A stretch of 64,000 bases of DNA from Paenibacillus riograndensis SBR5 (GTDB taxonomy: Bacteria > Bacillota > Bacilli > Paenibacillales > Paenibacillaceae): contig NZ_LN831776.1 in NCBI RefSeq assembly GCF_000981585.1, positions 2,495,001-2,559,000 on the forward strand, written 5' to 3'. Below the pieces are notes generated by a model. It saw only the letters and a list, made by a program, of their open reading frames with translations, was not told the origin of the DNA and ran no database searches. The position numbers and the translations under genes were made by a program. The first letter of the stretch is position 1, and each line of letters starts with the position of its first letter. Below, one piece after another: positions 9,948 to 18,616 of the stretch.

Positions 9948-12119
9948 GTGGCTATGGACCGGACTCGTGTCGCCGTGGAGATATATGGAACTTCTTATAA
10001 ACTTGTCGGAAGCAGCACTGAATATATGAAACAGGTTGCCCGTTATGTAGACGAGCATATGCGGGCAATTTCCAAATCACATACGAGACTGGATACCCCG
10101 CGGATTGCAGTGCTTGCTGCCGTACATATGGCGGAACAGGCTATTCAGGTACAGGACTTTAAGAACGAGCTGAACATGCTGACCGGGGAACGCACGGAGC
10201 TGCGTGTAGAAGTTGCACGCCTCACGGAGGCGCAGAAAGAACGGCAGGAAGAATATGAACGGCTGGAAGCGGCAGCCCGGGAGGAAGCGGCCCGCCTGGC
10301 CGCTGAAGCCGAAGAGGAGCGCAGGCGGCACCTGGAGATTCAGGAGCAGGAGCGGAAGCTTCACGCCGAGGCACTGCTGGAAGCGGAGACGGCTGCGGCT
10401 GCAGCCCGTGAGCAGCTGGCTGAAGAGCTGAAGGCGCGTGAAGCGGAGCTGAAATCGCTCCGGGAGCGCTATGAGCAGGAGCAGGCAGCCGGGCGTGAGA
10501 GCCACCGGCAGGAGCTGGCAGCCGCCGAGGCGGCCCGTCTGCAGCAGCTGGAAGAGCTGAAGGCTGCTCATCAGCAGGAGCTGGAGCATCTGCGCGAAAC
10601 GCTGGACAAGGAGAAGGCGGAATCGCTGTCCCGGCTCCAGGAGGAGCTTGCAGAAACCCGCGATTCGCTCGGAGGGGAGATTGTGGAGATCCGTTCGGCG
10701 CTGAGCAAGGAGCTGGCGGATACCAAATCCACGCTTGAGAAGGAGCTTGCGGAGGAACGTGAGGCGCTGCAGAAGGAGCTTGCCAAGAACAAGGAGCTGC
10801 GGCAGTCGCAGGGCACGCAGGAGCACCGCCATAAGCAGCAAATGCAGGAGATGGAGAAGCAGATTGGCGAGCTGCGCGGCGGCACCGGTCAGCTGCAATC
10901 CAGGCTGCGCGCGGCCGAAGCTGGACTGAAGAGCGAGCGCGAGGGCCGTTTGACGCTGCTCGCCCAGTACGAAGCGGTGCTGAAGCGCGAAGAGCAGCTG
11001 ACGGAAGAGCTTCGTGCTGCTGCCGAGCAGGGAACGCTGCGGCAAGAAGAGCTTGAGGCGCTCCGCCAGCGTTATGAGGCTGTGCAGCAGGAGGCTGCCG
11101 GGCTTAAGGAATCGCTGCGGGGAACCGCAGAGAACCTGAGCCGGGTAGAGACTGAGCTGCATTCTGCCAATGAGCTTGGAGATCTTCTCAGTGATGAGCT
11201 GGAGGAACTGCGCCAGCGTCATAGCAGGAAGCAGGAAGAGGCTGCTGTGCTTCACCAATCACTGGAGGAAACGAAGAGCAGCCTGCATCAGCTGGAAGGT
11301 GAGCTTGCCCAGGCTGCTTCGGAAGCGGCCGCCTGGCATGAGCTGGCCGACAAGCACATGGAGGATATCGGGGAACTGGAAATGAAGCTGCTGGAAGCGG
11401 AAGAGAAGTCTTCGGCGCTGCAGACGGAGATTGATACGCTGCGCGGGCAGGCGGACGGCATGGTTCAGCAGCTTGACCGTGAATCCGGCCTGCGGGCTGA
11501 AGCGGAAGCCGAGAGCCGGCAGTACCGGGCGGAAGCGGAAGCCGCCCGCAAGGAGCTGGCTGCGCTGCGCGGCCGTTATGAAGAGCTTATCGCACAGTAT
11601 GACGAGGTGCTGCAGGATGGCGAGCAGCTGAAGGAAAGATATGAGCTGCTGGAGGCGGAAGGCGAAGAAACGGCCCGCCGCCTGGAAGAGCTGTACGAGG
11701 CTGGACGTGAAGCCGCCGCTGCGGCGGCAGAGCAGCAGGAAGCGCTGCGGGAGACCCGCGAGGTCGAAGCTTCCTGGAAGCGGAAATACGAGGAACTCCT
11801 GCAGAGCCAGCAGGAGTGGAGCGAGACGGAAGCGCAGCTCCGCGAAGAGATCGAGATTTGGGAGCAGGAAGCGAGCAAGGCGGAAGCGGAAGCCGAATCC
11901 ATGAACCGGGAGCACTCCCAGGTGCAGCAGCAGCTTGATGAGATCGGCGAGAGCTATGAGCTGGTTCAGGGCCAGCTGCGCCTGTTGCAGGCGCAGTCTG
12001 AAATGCGGCAGGGGGAACTGGACAAGCTGTCCCAGGAGCACCAGAGCCTGCAGGCGGAATATGCCAAGCTGCAGCGTGAATATAATGAATGGATTCAACT
12101 GATCGAACAGGACAGTTGA
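9948..12119 (+). CDS. zapA: ZapA-like cell-division protein with very long coiled-coil extension
   Basis: 723 residues. The first ~85 match ZapA, the FtsZ-ring bundling protein (VAVEIYGTSYKLVGSSTEYMKQVARYVDEHM..., RIAVLAAVHMAEQ). ZapA is normally about 85-110 residues and ends after a short coiled coil. Here about 620 further residues are Glu/Ala/Leu/Gln/Arg-rich heptad sequence with few prolines, ending in an ordinary stop. The GTG at 9948 lies seven bases from AAAGGAGGG, better than the ATG at 9954. The position between pheST and mutS2 matches the Bacillus neighbourhood (pheST, rnhC, zapA, cvpA, polX, mutS2). The tail could act as a spacer or scaffold at the division site; that is inference. 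A promoter and terminator make it a single-gene unit. Confidence 0.85.
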   Translation: MAMDRTRVAVEIYGTSYKLVGSSTEYMKQVARYVDEHMRAISKSHTRLDTPRIAVLAAVHMAEQAIQVQDFKNELNMLTGERTELRVEVARLTEAQKERQEEYERLEAAAREEAARLAAEAEEERRRHLEIQEQERKLHAEALLEAETAAAAAREQLAEELKAREAELKSLRERYEQEQAAGRESHRQELAAAEAARLQQLEELKAAHQQELEHLRETLDKEKAESLSRLQEELAETRDSLGGEIVEIRSALSKELADTKSTLEKELAEEREALQKELAKNKELRQSQGTQEHRHKQQMQEMEKQIGELRGGTGQLQSRLRAAEAGLKSEREGRLTLLAQYEAVLKREEQLTEELRAAAEQGTLRQEELEALRQRYEAVQQEAAGLKESLRGTAENLSRVETELHSANELGDLLSDELEELRQRHSRKQEEAAVLHQSLEETKSSLHQLEGELAQAASEAAAWHELADKHMEDIGELEMKLLEAEEKSSALQTEIDTLRGQADGMVQQLDRESGLRAEAEAESRQYRAEAEAARKELAALRGRYEELIAQYDEVLQDGEQLKERYELLEAEGEETARRLEELYEAGREAAAAAAEQQEALRETREVEASWKRKYEELLQSQQEWSETEAQLREEIEIWEQEASKAEAEAESMNREHSQVQQQLDEIGESYELVQGQLRLLQAQSEMRQGELDKLSQEHQSLQAEYAKLQREYNEWIQLIEQDS

Positions 12120-12140
12120 ATGGCGGACGCATGAAGAGAA

Positions 12141-12180
12141 GGGCCCCAGGCAGTTCCTACTGCCTGGGGCCCGCTTTATT
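12141..12180 (+). terminator. Intrinsic terminator after zapA
   Basis: A 14-bp perfect stem (12141-12154 with 12159-12172), loop TCCT, then GCTTTATTTG. Confidence 0.9.
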
Positions 12181-12732
12181 TGTTCTTAATTAGGATTGCC
12201 TCCATCGATGGAAATAATGTGCATAAGGCTGGGGGTAAACAGACGGACGTGAATTCGCGCATTTAGGCGGAAAATCAGCCAGCTTCGATAGTCTTTTTCC
12301 AACTCAAGCTGGCTATTAAACAGGTGAAACAACCGCTAGGTGGAAAAAGGAAACTTATTTCCCCTCCAAATCAACAAATGAGGGATTTAGGTGGAAAAAG
12401 GGAACTTAATGGGGCAATTTCACCCCCTCAGGAGCGGTATAAGCTGAATTAGTGATCCTTTTTCCACTTAAGCTGCGGAGATCGGTGTGCTGGGGCAAAT
12501 TAGTGATCCTTTTTCCGCTTGGAACTGCCCTCTGGACTCATGAAGGGCCTTGCAGGCAAGCGCTAAATTGAAATCCCAAGCAGCTACGTTATCCGGTAAA
12601 GGACGGCGTAGCCTTATTTGTTCATGGTGTTGGGACATGTTTCTCCTGTCCGGAATTACTGTTTACTTGTCCTCAGAAGTGAAAGCGGCAGCTCCATATT
12701 TTCCGGCCCCTAACTCCCAAAGCCATCGTGCC
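12181..12732. other. Intergenic region carrying a short-repeat array
   Basis: No supported gene over about 550 bp. The middle holds five copies of a GGAAAAAGG-containing repeat. A small hairpin AAGGACGGCGTAGCCTT lies at about 12599-12615 and has relatives elsewhere in the window. Confidence 0.6.
12286..12525. repeat. Array of five dispersed GGAAAAAGG repeats in both orientations
   Basis: Plus-strand copies TAGGTGGAAAAAGGAAACTT (near 12338) and TAGGTGGAAAAAGGGAACTT (near 12388) start 50 bp apart. Minus-strand copies are near 12291, 12452 and 12498; the last two read TTAGTGATCCTTTTTCC on the plus strand. Unit ends are partly inverted (TTAGTG...CACTTAA), so each unit can form a weak hairpin. 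The function is unknown. Confidence 0.7.
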
Positions 12733-13125
12733 CTACTCGACAATCACCTTGGCGCTCATGCTGCTGTGGCCAGAGCCGCACATGATCGCACAGGTCATTT
12801 CGAACGTTCCGGCTTCCTCGGGGACAATGACCTGTGAGGAATCTTTTCCATCCAGCCGCAGGTTCAGCTCCGGAACAAGGATGCCATGATTGCCGCTTTC
12901 ATTTTTAAACACAATATTGACGGGAACCCCTTTTTTCAAGTGGTATTCTTTTTGGTCGAAGCTGTAATTGGTTGCCGAAATAATGAGTTCCTCGTCTGCG
13001 GTGAGGCCGGTTTCAGCTGCTCCATCCTTGTTGCTTGCGGTTCCGGTGTTATTGCCTGTCCCGCCGCAAGCCGCGAGAATAAGCAGGGAGCCGATGGACA
13101 GCAGCATGGCAAATCTTCGGATCAT
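12733..13125 (-). CDS. CuA-type cupredoxin lipoprotein (COX2-like copper domain)
   Basis: 130 residues. A lipoprotein signal peptide ends at LLILAACGG (lipid-anchored Cys20), then a low-complexity linker and one cupredoxin domain. The motif CAIMCGSGHSSM supplies Cys112, Cys116, His120 and Met123, and NHGILVPEL supplies His80. These are the five side-chain ligands of the binuclear CuA site in cytochrome oxidase subunit II. The Glu that usually lies between the two cysteines is replaced. There is no membrane hairpin or cytochrome c domain, so this is not an oxidase subunit. It may carry electrons or copper outside the membrane. Start fits AGGAGGATAACG-ATG. It is an isolated gene. Confidence 0.85.
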   Translation of the reverse strand: MIRRFAMLLSIGSLLILAACGGTGNNTGTASNKDGAAETGLTADEELIISATNYSFDQKEYHLKKGVPVNIVFKNESGNHGILVPELNLRLDGKDSSQVIVPEEAGTFEMTCAIMCGSGHSSMSAKVIVE

Positions 13126-13334
13126 CGTTATCCTCCTCCTGGAATCATATTAAGCCTTGCGTGCCCCTAGCATAACTTAATTCGGCAAAGATGTCTCGGG
13201 AAATTGAAGGAGGTTTTTTCTACTGTCGAAGGGACTCCAAAGTTTGTCGAAATATGCAAAAATATGATGCAATAATCATTAAAATTTATTATACTTAATG
13301 CTATATATCATTAGGTTGAGAAGTAGGGGATCAT

Positions 13335-14471
13335 ATTAATATCGCCGAATATTCGCCGAATACGGAGAAATGGCACCGTAAAATATTGACCGGTTACTGG
13401 ATCATTGTGTTTTGTATGCTGGTGGCCCAGCTTTTATATGTTTTGTCGAATCATGTCATTGAAGTCAGATCCATCCTGCTTCCCAGCAAAGGCCATTTGT
13501 TCATCGGCTGCAATCTGATGATTGTGATCGCCATGGCCACGGCGGAAATGTGGCTGCGATCGACCTCGCTGTACCACAAGCAGGCGGTTGTGGTCTGCGG
13601 ATTTGCGGTTTCTTATCTGATGTATTTTGTGCTTGAGCCATTTGTCGACGGTGCGCAGATGACTCTTATGATGCCTATAATGATTTCACTTGTCTATTTT
13701 GACCAGCGGCTGCTTAATGCTCTGGGAGCTTTCAGCCTGCTGTTTTATGCCGCGATTTATTTGGGGCTGGAGCAGAGGCTGCTGGACAAGCCGCTGCTGG
13801 AGTTTCTGATGGTGGAATGTGTGTTTATCGTGTTCGTTGTCATGGCCCAGGCGGTCATCATCCGTGCCCGTGAGGTTCGCGAGCATCTGGAGCAGCTGAC
13901 CAAGTCCGAGCAGGAGCTGATGGTGGAGCGGGCGATTTCCGACAAGCTCCTGAAGATTGACGCGCTGACCGGACTGTACAACCATAAGACCTTTCACGAA
14001 TATCTGGTTTCGCTGCTGGAGCAGTGTGAGAGCAATGGCCTCAGGCTGCAGCTCGCATTGTTCGATATAGATAACTTCAAGCGGGTGAATGATACCTACG
14101 GCCACTGGGTCGGGGACCTTGTATTGAAGGAGGTTGCAGCCAAGGTAGGCGGATTGATCGGGTTAAATGATTTTGCGGCCAGATACGGCGGGGAGGAATT
14201 TGCGGTTATTTTTACGGATAAAAGCATTCACGAAGCCTACGCCGCTGCCGAGGAACTGCGTCTGAAGATTGCGGCGATGGAGCATCCTTATGCCGGGGGC
14301 AAGCCGATTACCGTCAGTATCGGGTTATGCGACTACCAGCTCGGGGACGGCAAGGAGAAGCTGTTCCGCAAGACGGACCATGCCTTGTATGCCGCCAAAC
14401 ATTCGGGTAAGAATGCCGTAGTTACTGCTTCCGCTGCCCATGACGATGACAATATTCTCTCCTATGCCTAA
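13335..14471 (+). CDS. Multi-spanning membrane diguanylate cyclase, probable ATT start
   Basis: Makes c-di-GMP. About six hydrophobic helices (residues about 20-180) are followed by a short coiled linker and a complete GGDEF domain: DALTGLYNHKTFHEY, FDIDNFKRVNDTYGHWVGD, and RYGGEEFAVIF. No RxxD inhibitory site is seen. The first standard start in frame is a TTG at 13386 with no ribosome site, and it would begin right at the first membrane helix. The frame stays open back to an ATT at 13335, five bases after AGGGG, giving a natural N-terminus (M-NIAEYSPNTEKWHRK). I therefore prefer the ATT start. The membrane sensor is of unknown type. Confidence 0.85.
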   Translation: MNIAEYSPNTEKWHRKILTGYWIIVFCMLVAQLLYVLSNHVIEVRSILLPSKGHLFIGCNLMIVIAMATAEMWLRSTSLYHKQAVVVCGFAVSYLMYFVLEPFVDGAQMTLMMPIMISLVYFDQRLLNALGAFSLLFYAAIYLGLEQRLLDKPLLEFLMVECVFIVFVVMAQAVIIRAREVREHLEQLTKSEQELMVERAISDKLLKIDALTGLYNHKTFHEYLVSLLEQCESNGLRLQLALFDIDNFKRVNDTYGHWVGDLVLKEVAAKVGGLIGLNDFAARYGGEEFAVIFTDKSIHEAYAAAEELRLKIAAMEHPYAGGKPITVSIGLCDYQLGDGKEKLFRKTDHALYAAKHSGKNAVVTASAAHDDDNILSYA

Positions 14472-14481
14472 AAGAATACAA

Positions 14482-14526
14482 CAAACCCCCTATTACCGGT
14501 GAATTCCGGAACAGGGGGTTTTGTGT
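14482..14526 (+). terminator. Intrinsic terminator after the second cyclase gene
   Basis: ACAAACCCCCT pairs with AGGGGGTTTTGT around an inner CCGG/CCGG stem. It can also serve the opposite strand. Confidence 0.85.
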
Positions 14527-14551
14527 CTGCAGAATGCTGTGCAGTTTGCTT

Positions 14552-14899
14552 TTATTTCCCGGCTTCAAACGGTGTGGAAACCGGCAGGAAAAGGTCGATA
14601 ATCCCAATGACCAATGCTGCCAATAGTGCTCCCAGAACGGTGACGCTGACACCGCTCACGATGAACTGGGCAATCCAAATGACCAGTGCGCTGACCAGGA
14701 AGCCGACGATGCCTCGGCCGAAGGGCGTTGTTTTTTTGCCGAAGATGCCCTCAATCACCCAGCCGAGAAGTGCGATGACCAGAGCGAGAACAAGCGCGCT
14801 CCAGAAACCGCCAACCGTAAACTGCGGAACAATCCAGCCAACCACCATCAGCACAATCGCTGCCACGATAAAACGGACCACATGACCTAAAAATCTCAC
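14552..14899 (-). CDS. Small four-helix membrane protein, YvlD / phage-holin-4 superfamily
   Basis: 115 residues starting at GTG 14899, eight bases after AAAGGAGG. Longer upstream frames are rejected because they precede this site. The sequence is four hydrophobic helices (FIVAAIVLMVVGWIVPQF, ALVLALVIALLGWVIEGIF, GIVGFLVSALVIWIAQFIV, LGALLAALVIGIIDLFLP). This matches the small YvlD-like family often labelled phage holin. No lysin or phage gene is nearby, so a lytic role is unlikely. The function is unknown. It is divergent from mutS2. Confidence 0.8.
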   Translation of the reverse strand: MRFLGHVVRFIVAAIVLMVVGWIVPQFTVGGFWSALVLALVIALLGWVIEGIFGKKTTPFGRGIVGFLVSALVIWIAQFIVSGVSVTVLGALLAALVIGIIDLFLPVSTPFEAGK

Positions 14900-15052
14900 T
14901 GAACTAACCTCCTTTGGCCTTCGCATAAGGATATGTGCAGTTGTTATTGTGGCCTGCCGCAAAATTTCTATTCCCTGAAAACATACCCAAATAGCGAAAC
15001 CCGGCTGAATTAGGTATAATGTAACCATCTATGAAGGGAGCTGTGACTGTAA

Positions 15053-17419
15053 TTGGACGACAAAATTTTGCATACGCTTGAATATCGCAAGATTTTAAAT
15101 AAATTGACGCAATATACGCAGACCCCGATGGGGCGGTTAGAGGCGGAAAGTCTGAAGCCATCCGGTGATTTTGAAGGCGTGAAAAAGCTGCTTCAGGCTA
15201 CGGATGAGGCGGCGAACGTTGACCGGCTGAAGGGCATTCCTTCCTTTGGCGGCGTAACGGACATCAAGATGGCCTTGAAGCGTGCTTCCATCGGAGGGTT
15301 GCTGGGGACCAGCGAGCTGCTGTCTGTGGGGAACACGATCGGCGGCGCGCGCAGGGTCAAGCGGTTTTTGGCGGCGATGCATGAAGATGAGAATATCCCG
15401 CTTCTGTTCGCGCAGAGCGATCTGCTCTCGGAGCAGAAGCATGTGGAGGATGCCATCCGCGCCTGTATTGACGAGAACGCTGATGTGCTGGACACGGCAA
15501 GCCCTGAGCTGGCCGCCATCCGCCGCGAGCTGCGTGGTGGCGAGACGCGTATCCGGGAGAAGCTGGATTCCATGATCCGTTCTTCCTCGGTAGCCAAAAT
15601 GCTGCAGGACCAGCTGGTAACCATCCGTGGTGACCGCTTCGTCATTCCGGTCAAAGCGGAATACCGCGCCCACTTCGGCGGCATTGTTCATGACCAGTCG
15701 GGTTCCGGTGCCACGCTCTTTATCGAGCCGGAATCGATTGTGGCCATGAACAACAAGCTCCGCGAGACCCGGCTGCGCGAGGAGCGGGAGATTGAGATCA
15801 TCCTGCACCGGTTGACCGCGCTCGTTGGCGATATTGCCGAGGAAATGGCCTATGATGTGGATATCCTGGGCGAGCTGGACTTCATCTTTGCCAAAGCCCG
15901 TCTGGCCCGTGACATGAAGGCGACCCAGCCGCGGATGAATGACCGGGGCTACCTCAAGCTGCGCAAGGGCCGGCATCCGCTGATTCCGGCGGAGCAGGTC
16001 GTGCCGCTGGATGTGGAGCTTGGCAACCAGTACAGCTCTATCATCGTTACCGGCCCCAATACGGGCGGGAAGACGGTGACGCTGAAGACCATCGGGCTGC
16101 TCAGCCTGATGTCGATGTCGGGATTGTTCATCCCGGCGGAAGAAGGCAGCCAGATGTGTGTTTTTGATGCTATTTATGCCGATATTGGTGATGAGCAGAG
16201 TATTGAGCAGAGCCTCAGTACCTTTTCCAGCCATATGACTAATATTATCTCCATTCTGCGCAGAATGACTCCGAAGAGTCTGATTCTCCTGGATGAGGTA
16301 GGTGCAGGTACCGATCCCGCTGAAGGCTCGGCGCTGGCGATTGCGATTCTGGAGAATATTCACCGGACGGAATGCCGGATGGTGGCCACCACCCATTACA
16401 GTGAGCTGAAGGCCTATGCTTATGAACGCAAAGGCGTCATCAATGCCAGCATGGAATTTGATGTACAGACTCTAAGCCCCACCTACCGGCTGCTGGTCGG
16501 TGTGCCGGGACGAAGCAATGCATTTGCTATTGCCGAGCGTCTGGGCCTGCCGAATGAGATACTGGAACACGCGCGCGGAGAGGTCAAGGAAGAGGACCTG
16601 CGCGTCGAGCATATGATTGCTTCGCTGGAAGAAAACCGCCTGGGTGCGGAGAACGAGCGTGAACGCGCCGAAGCGGTCCGCCGTGAAGCGGAGGAATTCC
16701 GCAAGCGGCAGCAGCTGGAGCTGGAGAAGCTGGAGAGCCAGCGTGACAAGCGGCTGGAGAAGGCCGAGAAGGACGCCAGCGCCATCCTCGACAAGGCCCG
16801 CAAAGAAGCGGAGCAGATCATCAGCGACCTGCGCCGCCTGGCTCTGGAGGAAGGGGCTTCCGTCAAGGAGCATAAGCTGATTGAAGCCCGCCGCCGTCTG
16901 GATGAAGCGGAGCCCGCGCCCCGCAAGAAGACAGCGGCCCGCAGCAGCGTCAAGGCGCCGCGGAAGATCCAGCCCGGCGATGAGGTGAAGGTGCAGAATG
17001 TGAACCAGAAGGGCTATGTTGTGGAGCTTAGCGGACCCAAGGAAGCCATTGTCCAGTTTGGCATTATGAAGATGAAGGTCAACCTGGAGGATTTGGAATT
17101 TCTGGCCTCCGCACCGGATTCACCGCCTCCTGCGCTCCGCCGGGCAACTACGGTAAAACGTACCCGTGATGAGAACATCCGCAGTGAGCTGGACCTGCGC
17201 GGGACAAATCTGGAGGAAGCCATCATGGAAACAGACCGCTTCATTGACGAGGCTTTTCTGGGCAATTTGGGGCAAATCTCCATCATTCACGGCAAGGGAA
17301 CCGGAGTGCTGCGCACCGGTATTCAGGAATATCTGCGCAAGCATAAGCATGTAAAGAGCTACCGGCTCGGAAATTACAATGAAGGCGGCGCGGGTGTAAC
17401 CGTGGCTGAACTGCAATAG
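15053..17419 (+). CDS. mutS2: MutS2 endonuclease / ribosome-rescue ATPase
   Basis: 788 residues, full length. Cytoplasmic MutS-family ATPase that acts against recombination and, in Bacillus, on collided ribosomes. Visible parts: N-terminal MutS lever region, Walker A GPNTGGKT (about 337), Walker B LILLDEVGAGTDP (about 413), a long coiled region (about 520-630), a KOW-like segment (PGDEVKVQNVNQKGYVVELSG), and a C-terminal Smr nuclease domain with LDLRGTNLEEA and HGKGTGVLR. The start is TTG at 15053 after GAAGGGAG. Begins a run of co-directional small genes. Confidence 0.97.
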   Translation: MDDKILHTLEYRKILNKLTQYTQTPMGRLEAESLKPSGDFEGVKKLLQATDEAANVDRLKGIPSFGGVTDIKMALKRASIGGLLGTSELLSVGNTIGGARRVKRFLAAMHEDENIPLLFAQSDLLSEQKHVEDAIRACIDENADVLDTASPELAAIRRELRGGETRIREKLDSMIRSSSVAKMLQDQLVTIRGDRFVIPVKAEYRAHFGGIVHDQSGSGATLFIEPESIVAMNNKLRETRLREEREIEIILHRLTALVGDIAEEMAYDVDILGELDFIFAKARLARDMKATQPRMNDRGYLKLRKGRHPLIPAEQVVPLDVELGNQYSSIIVTGPNTGGKTVTLKTIGLLSLMSMSGLFIPAEEGSQMCVFDAIYADIGDEQSIEQSLSTFSSHMTNIISILRRMTPKSLILLDEVGAGTDPAEGSALAIAILENIHRTECRMVATTHYSELKAYAYERKGVINASMEFDVQTLSPTYRLLVGVPGRSNAFAIAERLGLPNEILEHARGEVKEEDLRVEHMIASLEENRLGAENERERAEAVRREAEEFRKRQQLELEKLESQRDKRLEKAEKDASAILDKARKEAEQIISDLRRLALEEGASVKEHKLIEARRRLDEAEPAPRKKTAARSSVKAPRKIQPGDEVKVQNVNQKGYVVELSGPKEAIVQFGIMKMKVNLEDLEFLASAPDSPPPALRRATTVKRTRDENIRSELDLRGTNLEEAIMETDRFIDEAFLGNLGQISIIHGKGTGVLRTGIQEYLRKHKHVKSYRLGNYNEGGAGVTVAELQ

Positions 17420-17450
17420 CGGCTGGAGTCCAGCAGAAAGAGGGAGAAGG

Positions 17451-17870
17451 ATGCAAGAAAATATTGATCTTTTGCTGGATCATCCGCTGGGAGCGCTGCT
17501 CGGCTACTTCACTGTGGCCATTCTTGGCCTGGTGGTATTCCTGTCTTTCTTTGAAATGGTGACCAAATATAACTGCTGGGAAGAAATCCGCAAGGGGAAC
17601 GTGGCGGTAGCTATGGCAACCGGAGGCAAAATCTTCGGCATCTGCAATATTCTGCGCTTCAGCATTTCAGCAGGCGTCTCGATCTACGAAACGATGAAAT
17701 GGTCGGTTGTGGGGTTTCTGCTGCTCATTCTGGCGTATTTCCTGTTCGAGTTTCTGACTCCGGTTTTTTCCATTGACGATGAGATCGCCAAAGATAACCG
17801 GGCTGTGGGCTTGACCGCCATGATGATTTCCGTGTCCCTTTCCTATGTCATTGGTGCTGCCATTTTCTGA
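17451..17870 (+). CDS. DUF350-family membrane protein
   Basis: 139 residues with four predicted membrane helices, in two similar halves with conserved polar residues (e.g. VTKYNCWEEIRKGNVAVAMATGGKIFG and SIDDEIAKDNRAVGLTAMMIS). This is the pattern of the DUF350/UPF0719 family. Function unknown; members are sometimes linked to stress or polyamine-like gene sets. The gene is 31 bp after mutS2 with GAGGGAGAAGG ahead of the ATG, so it is probably co-transcribed with mutS2. Confidence 0.85.
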   Translation: MQENIDLLLDHPLGALLGYFTVAILGLVVFLSFFEMVTKYNCWEEIRKGNVAVAMATGGKIFGICNILRFSISAGVSIYETMKWSVVGFLLLILAYFLFEFLTPVFSIDDEIAKDNRAVGLTAMMISVSLSYVIGAAIF

Positions 17871-17886
17871 AGCGGGGGTAGAATAC

Positions 17887-17967
17887 ATGAAGATTTTGGT
17901 TCGGGTTTTGTTTTTTTCTGCCCTGACTTTTCTAGCGGCCGGTATAATTTATCTAATGATCAACTGA
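17887..17967 (+). CDS. 26-residue single-helix membrane mini-protein
   Basis: The frame begins MKILVRVLFFSALTFLAA and ends in LMIN. It is almost entirely one hydrophobic segment with two basic residues at the front. It sits 16 bp after the DUF350 gene and 33 bp before the zinc-ribbon gene in the same direction, with a GGGGG-type ribosome site. Position and composition support a real small protein, but no family is recognised. Confidence 0.5.
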   Translation: MKILVRVLFFSALTFLAAGIIYLMIN

Positions 17968-18000
17968 ATTCAAATGTGAGGTAAGAAGGAGATAGTCAAG

Positions 18001-18546
18001 ATGGAAACAACAGTTTGTCCTTGGTGTCATACAGAGATTGTATGGGACGAGGAGTTCGGGCCGGAGGATACCTGTCCCCATTGCAACAATGAGCTTAGCG
18101 GCTACCGGACGGTGACCCTGGGGATTGATGACCTGGAAGATGAGGATGAACCGGAAATGGCCGGGGAGCCGGACCAAGATCCGGTTAGTGACGAGAATCT
18201 ATGGAATGATGAGGATAAGGAAAGTGTAGTGCCGATCTTCAATACCCTGGTTCAATTCGGTGAAGATTATGACCTGAAGCACTACGAGTCCAAAGTGGCG
18301 GCTATTCTGGCAGCTCAGCTGGAAGCGCCTGAATGTCCGCAGTGCCATGAGCTGATGCTGCTGTCCGGCACGCAAAAAGTAGAGGGTTTTGAGCCGTCGT
18401 CCCCAGATGAGCTGGGCGGGCCGGTGCTGCAACCGCCATTCGCGCTTAATCTCTTCGTCTGCCCTTCTTGCTTCCATGTGCAGCACAGTCTGGCGCAGGA
18501 AGACCGCATTCAGCTGGTACGCAATCTGAGCATAGGAGCCAAGTAA
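18001..18546 (+). CDS. Zinc-ribbon protein of unknown function
   Basis: 181 residues, soluble and acidic. An N-terminal zinc ribbon is evident from CPWCHTE and CPHCNNE. An acidic linker (DDLEDEDEPE) follows, then a second Cys set (CPQCHE and CPSCFHVQH) that could form another metal site. Good ribosome site (AAGAAGGAG). It probably belongs to the mutS2-DUF350 transcript. I do not recognise a function; similar double zinc-ribbon proteins occur in Paenibacillus relatives. Confidence 0.75.
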   Translation: METTVCPWCHTEIVWDEEFGPEDTCPHCNNELSGYRTVTLGIDDLEDEDEPEMAGEPDQDPVSDENLWNDEDKESVVPIFNTLVQFGEDYDLKHYESKVAAILAAQLEAPECPQCHELMLLSGTQKVEGFEPSSPDELGGPVLQPPFALNLFVCPSCFHVQHSLAQEDRIQLVRNLSIGAK

Positions 18547-18616
18547 TTTAGGTTATGCTTTCTCCTTGAGCTGGGCATGTTAAGCAAAACACGTCCAGTT
18601 CGCAAGGGGGAGCAGC

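Noticed and set aside
10077..12132. Long minus-strand open frames (up to 393 codons) across zapA
   Set aside because: They mirror the Glu/Ala/Leu coiled-coil codons of the plus-strand gene, have Leu/Arg/Gln-rich composition with no recognisable domain, and lack ribosome sites.
14552..14899. Phage remnant because of the holin-like label
   Set aside because: No lysin, structural or integrase genes are near; the small four-helix family occurs widely in chromosomes.
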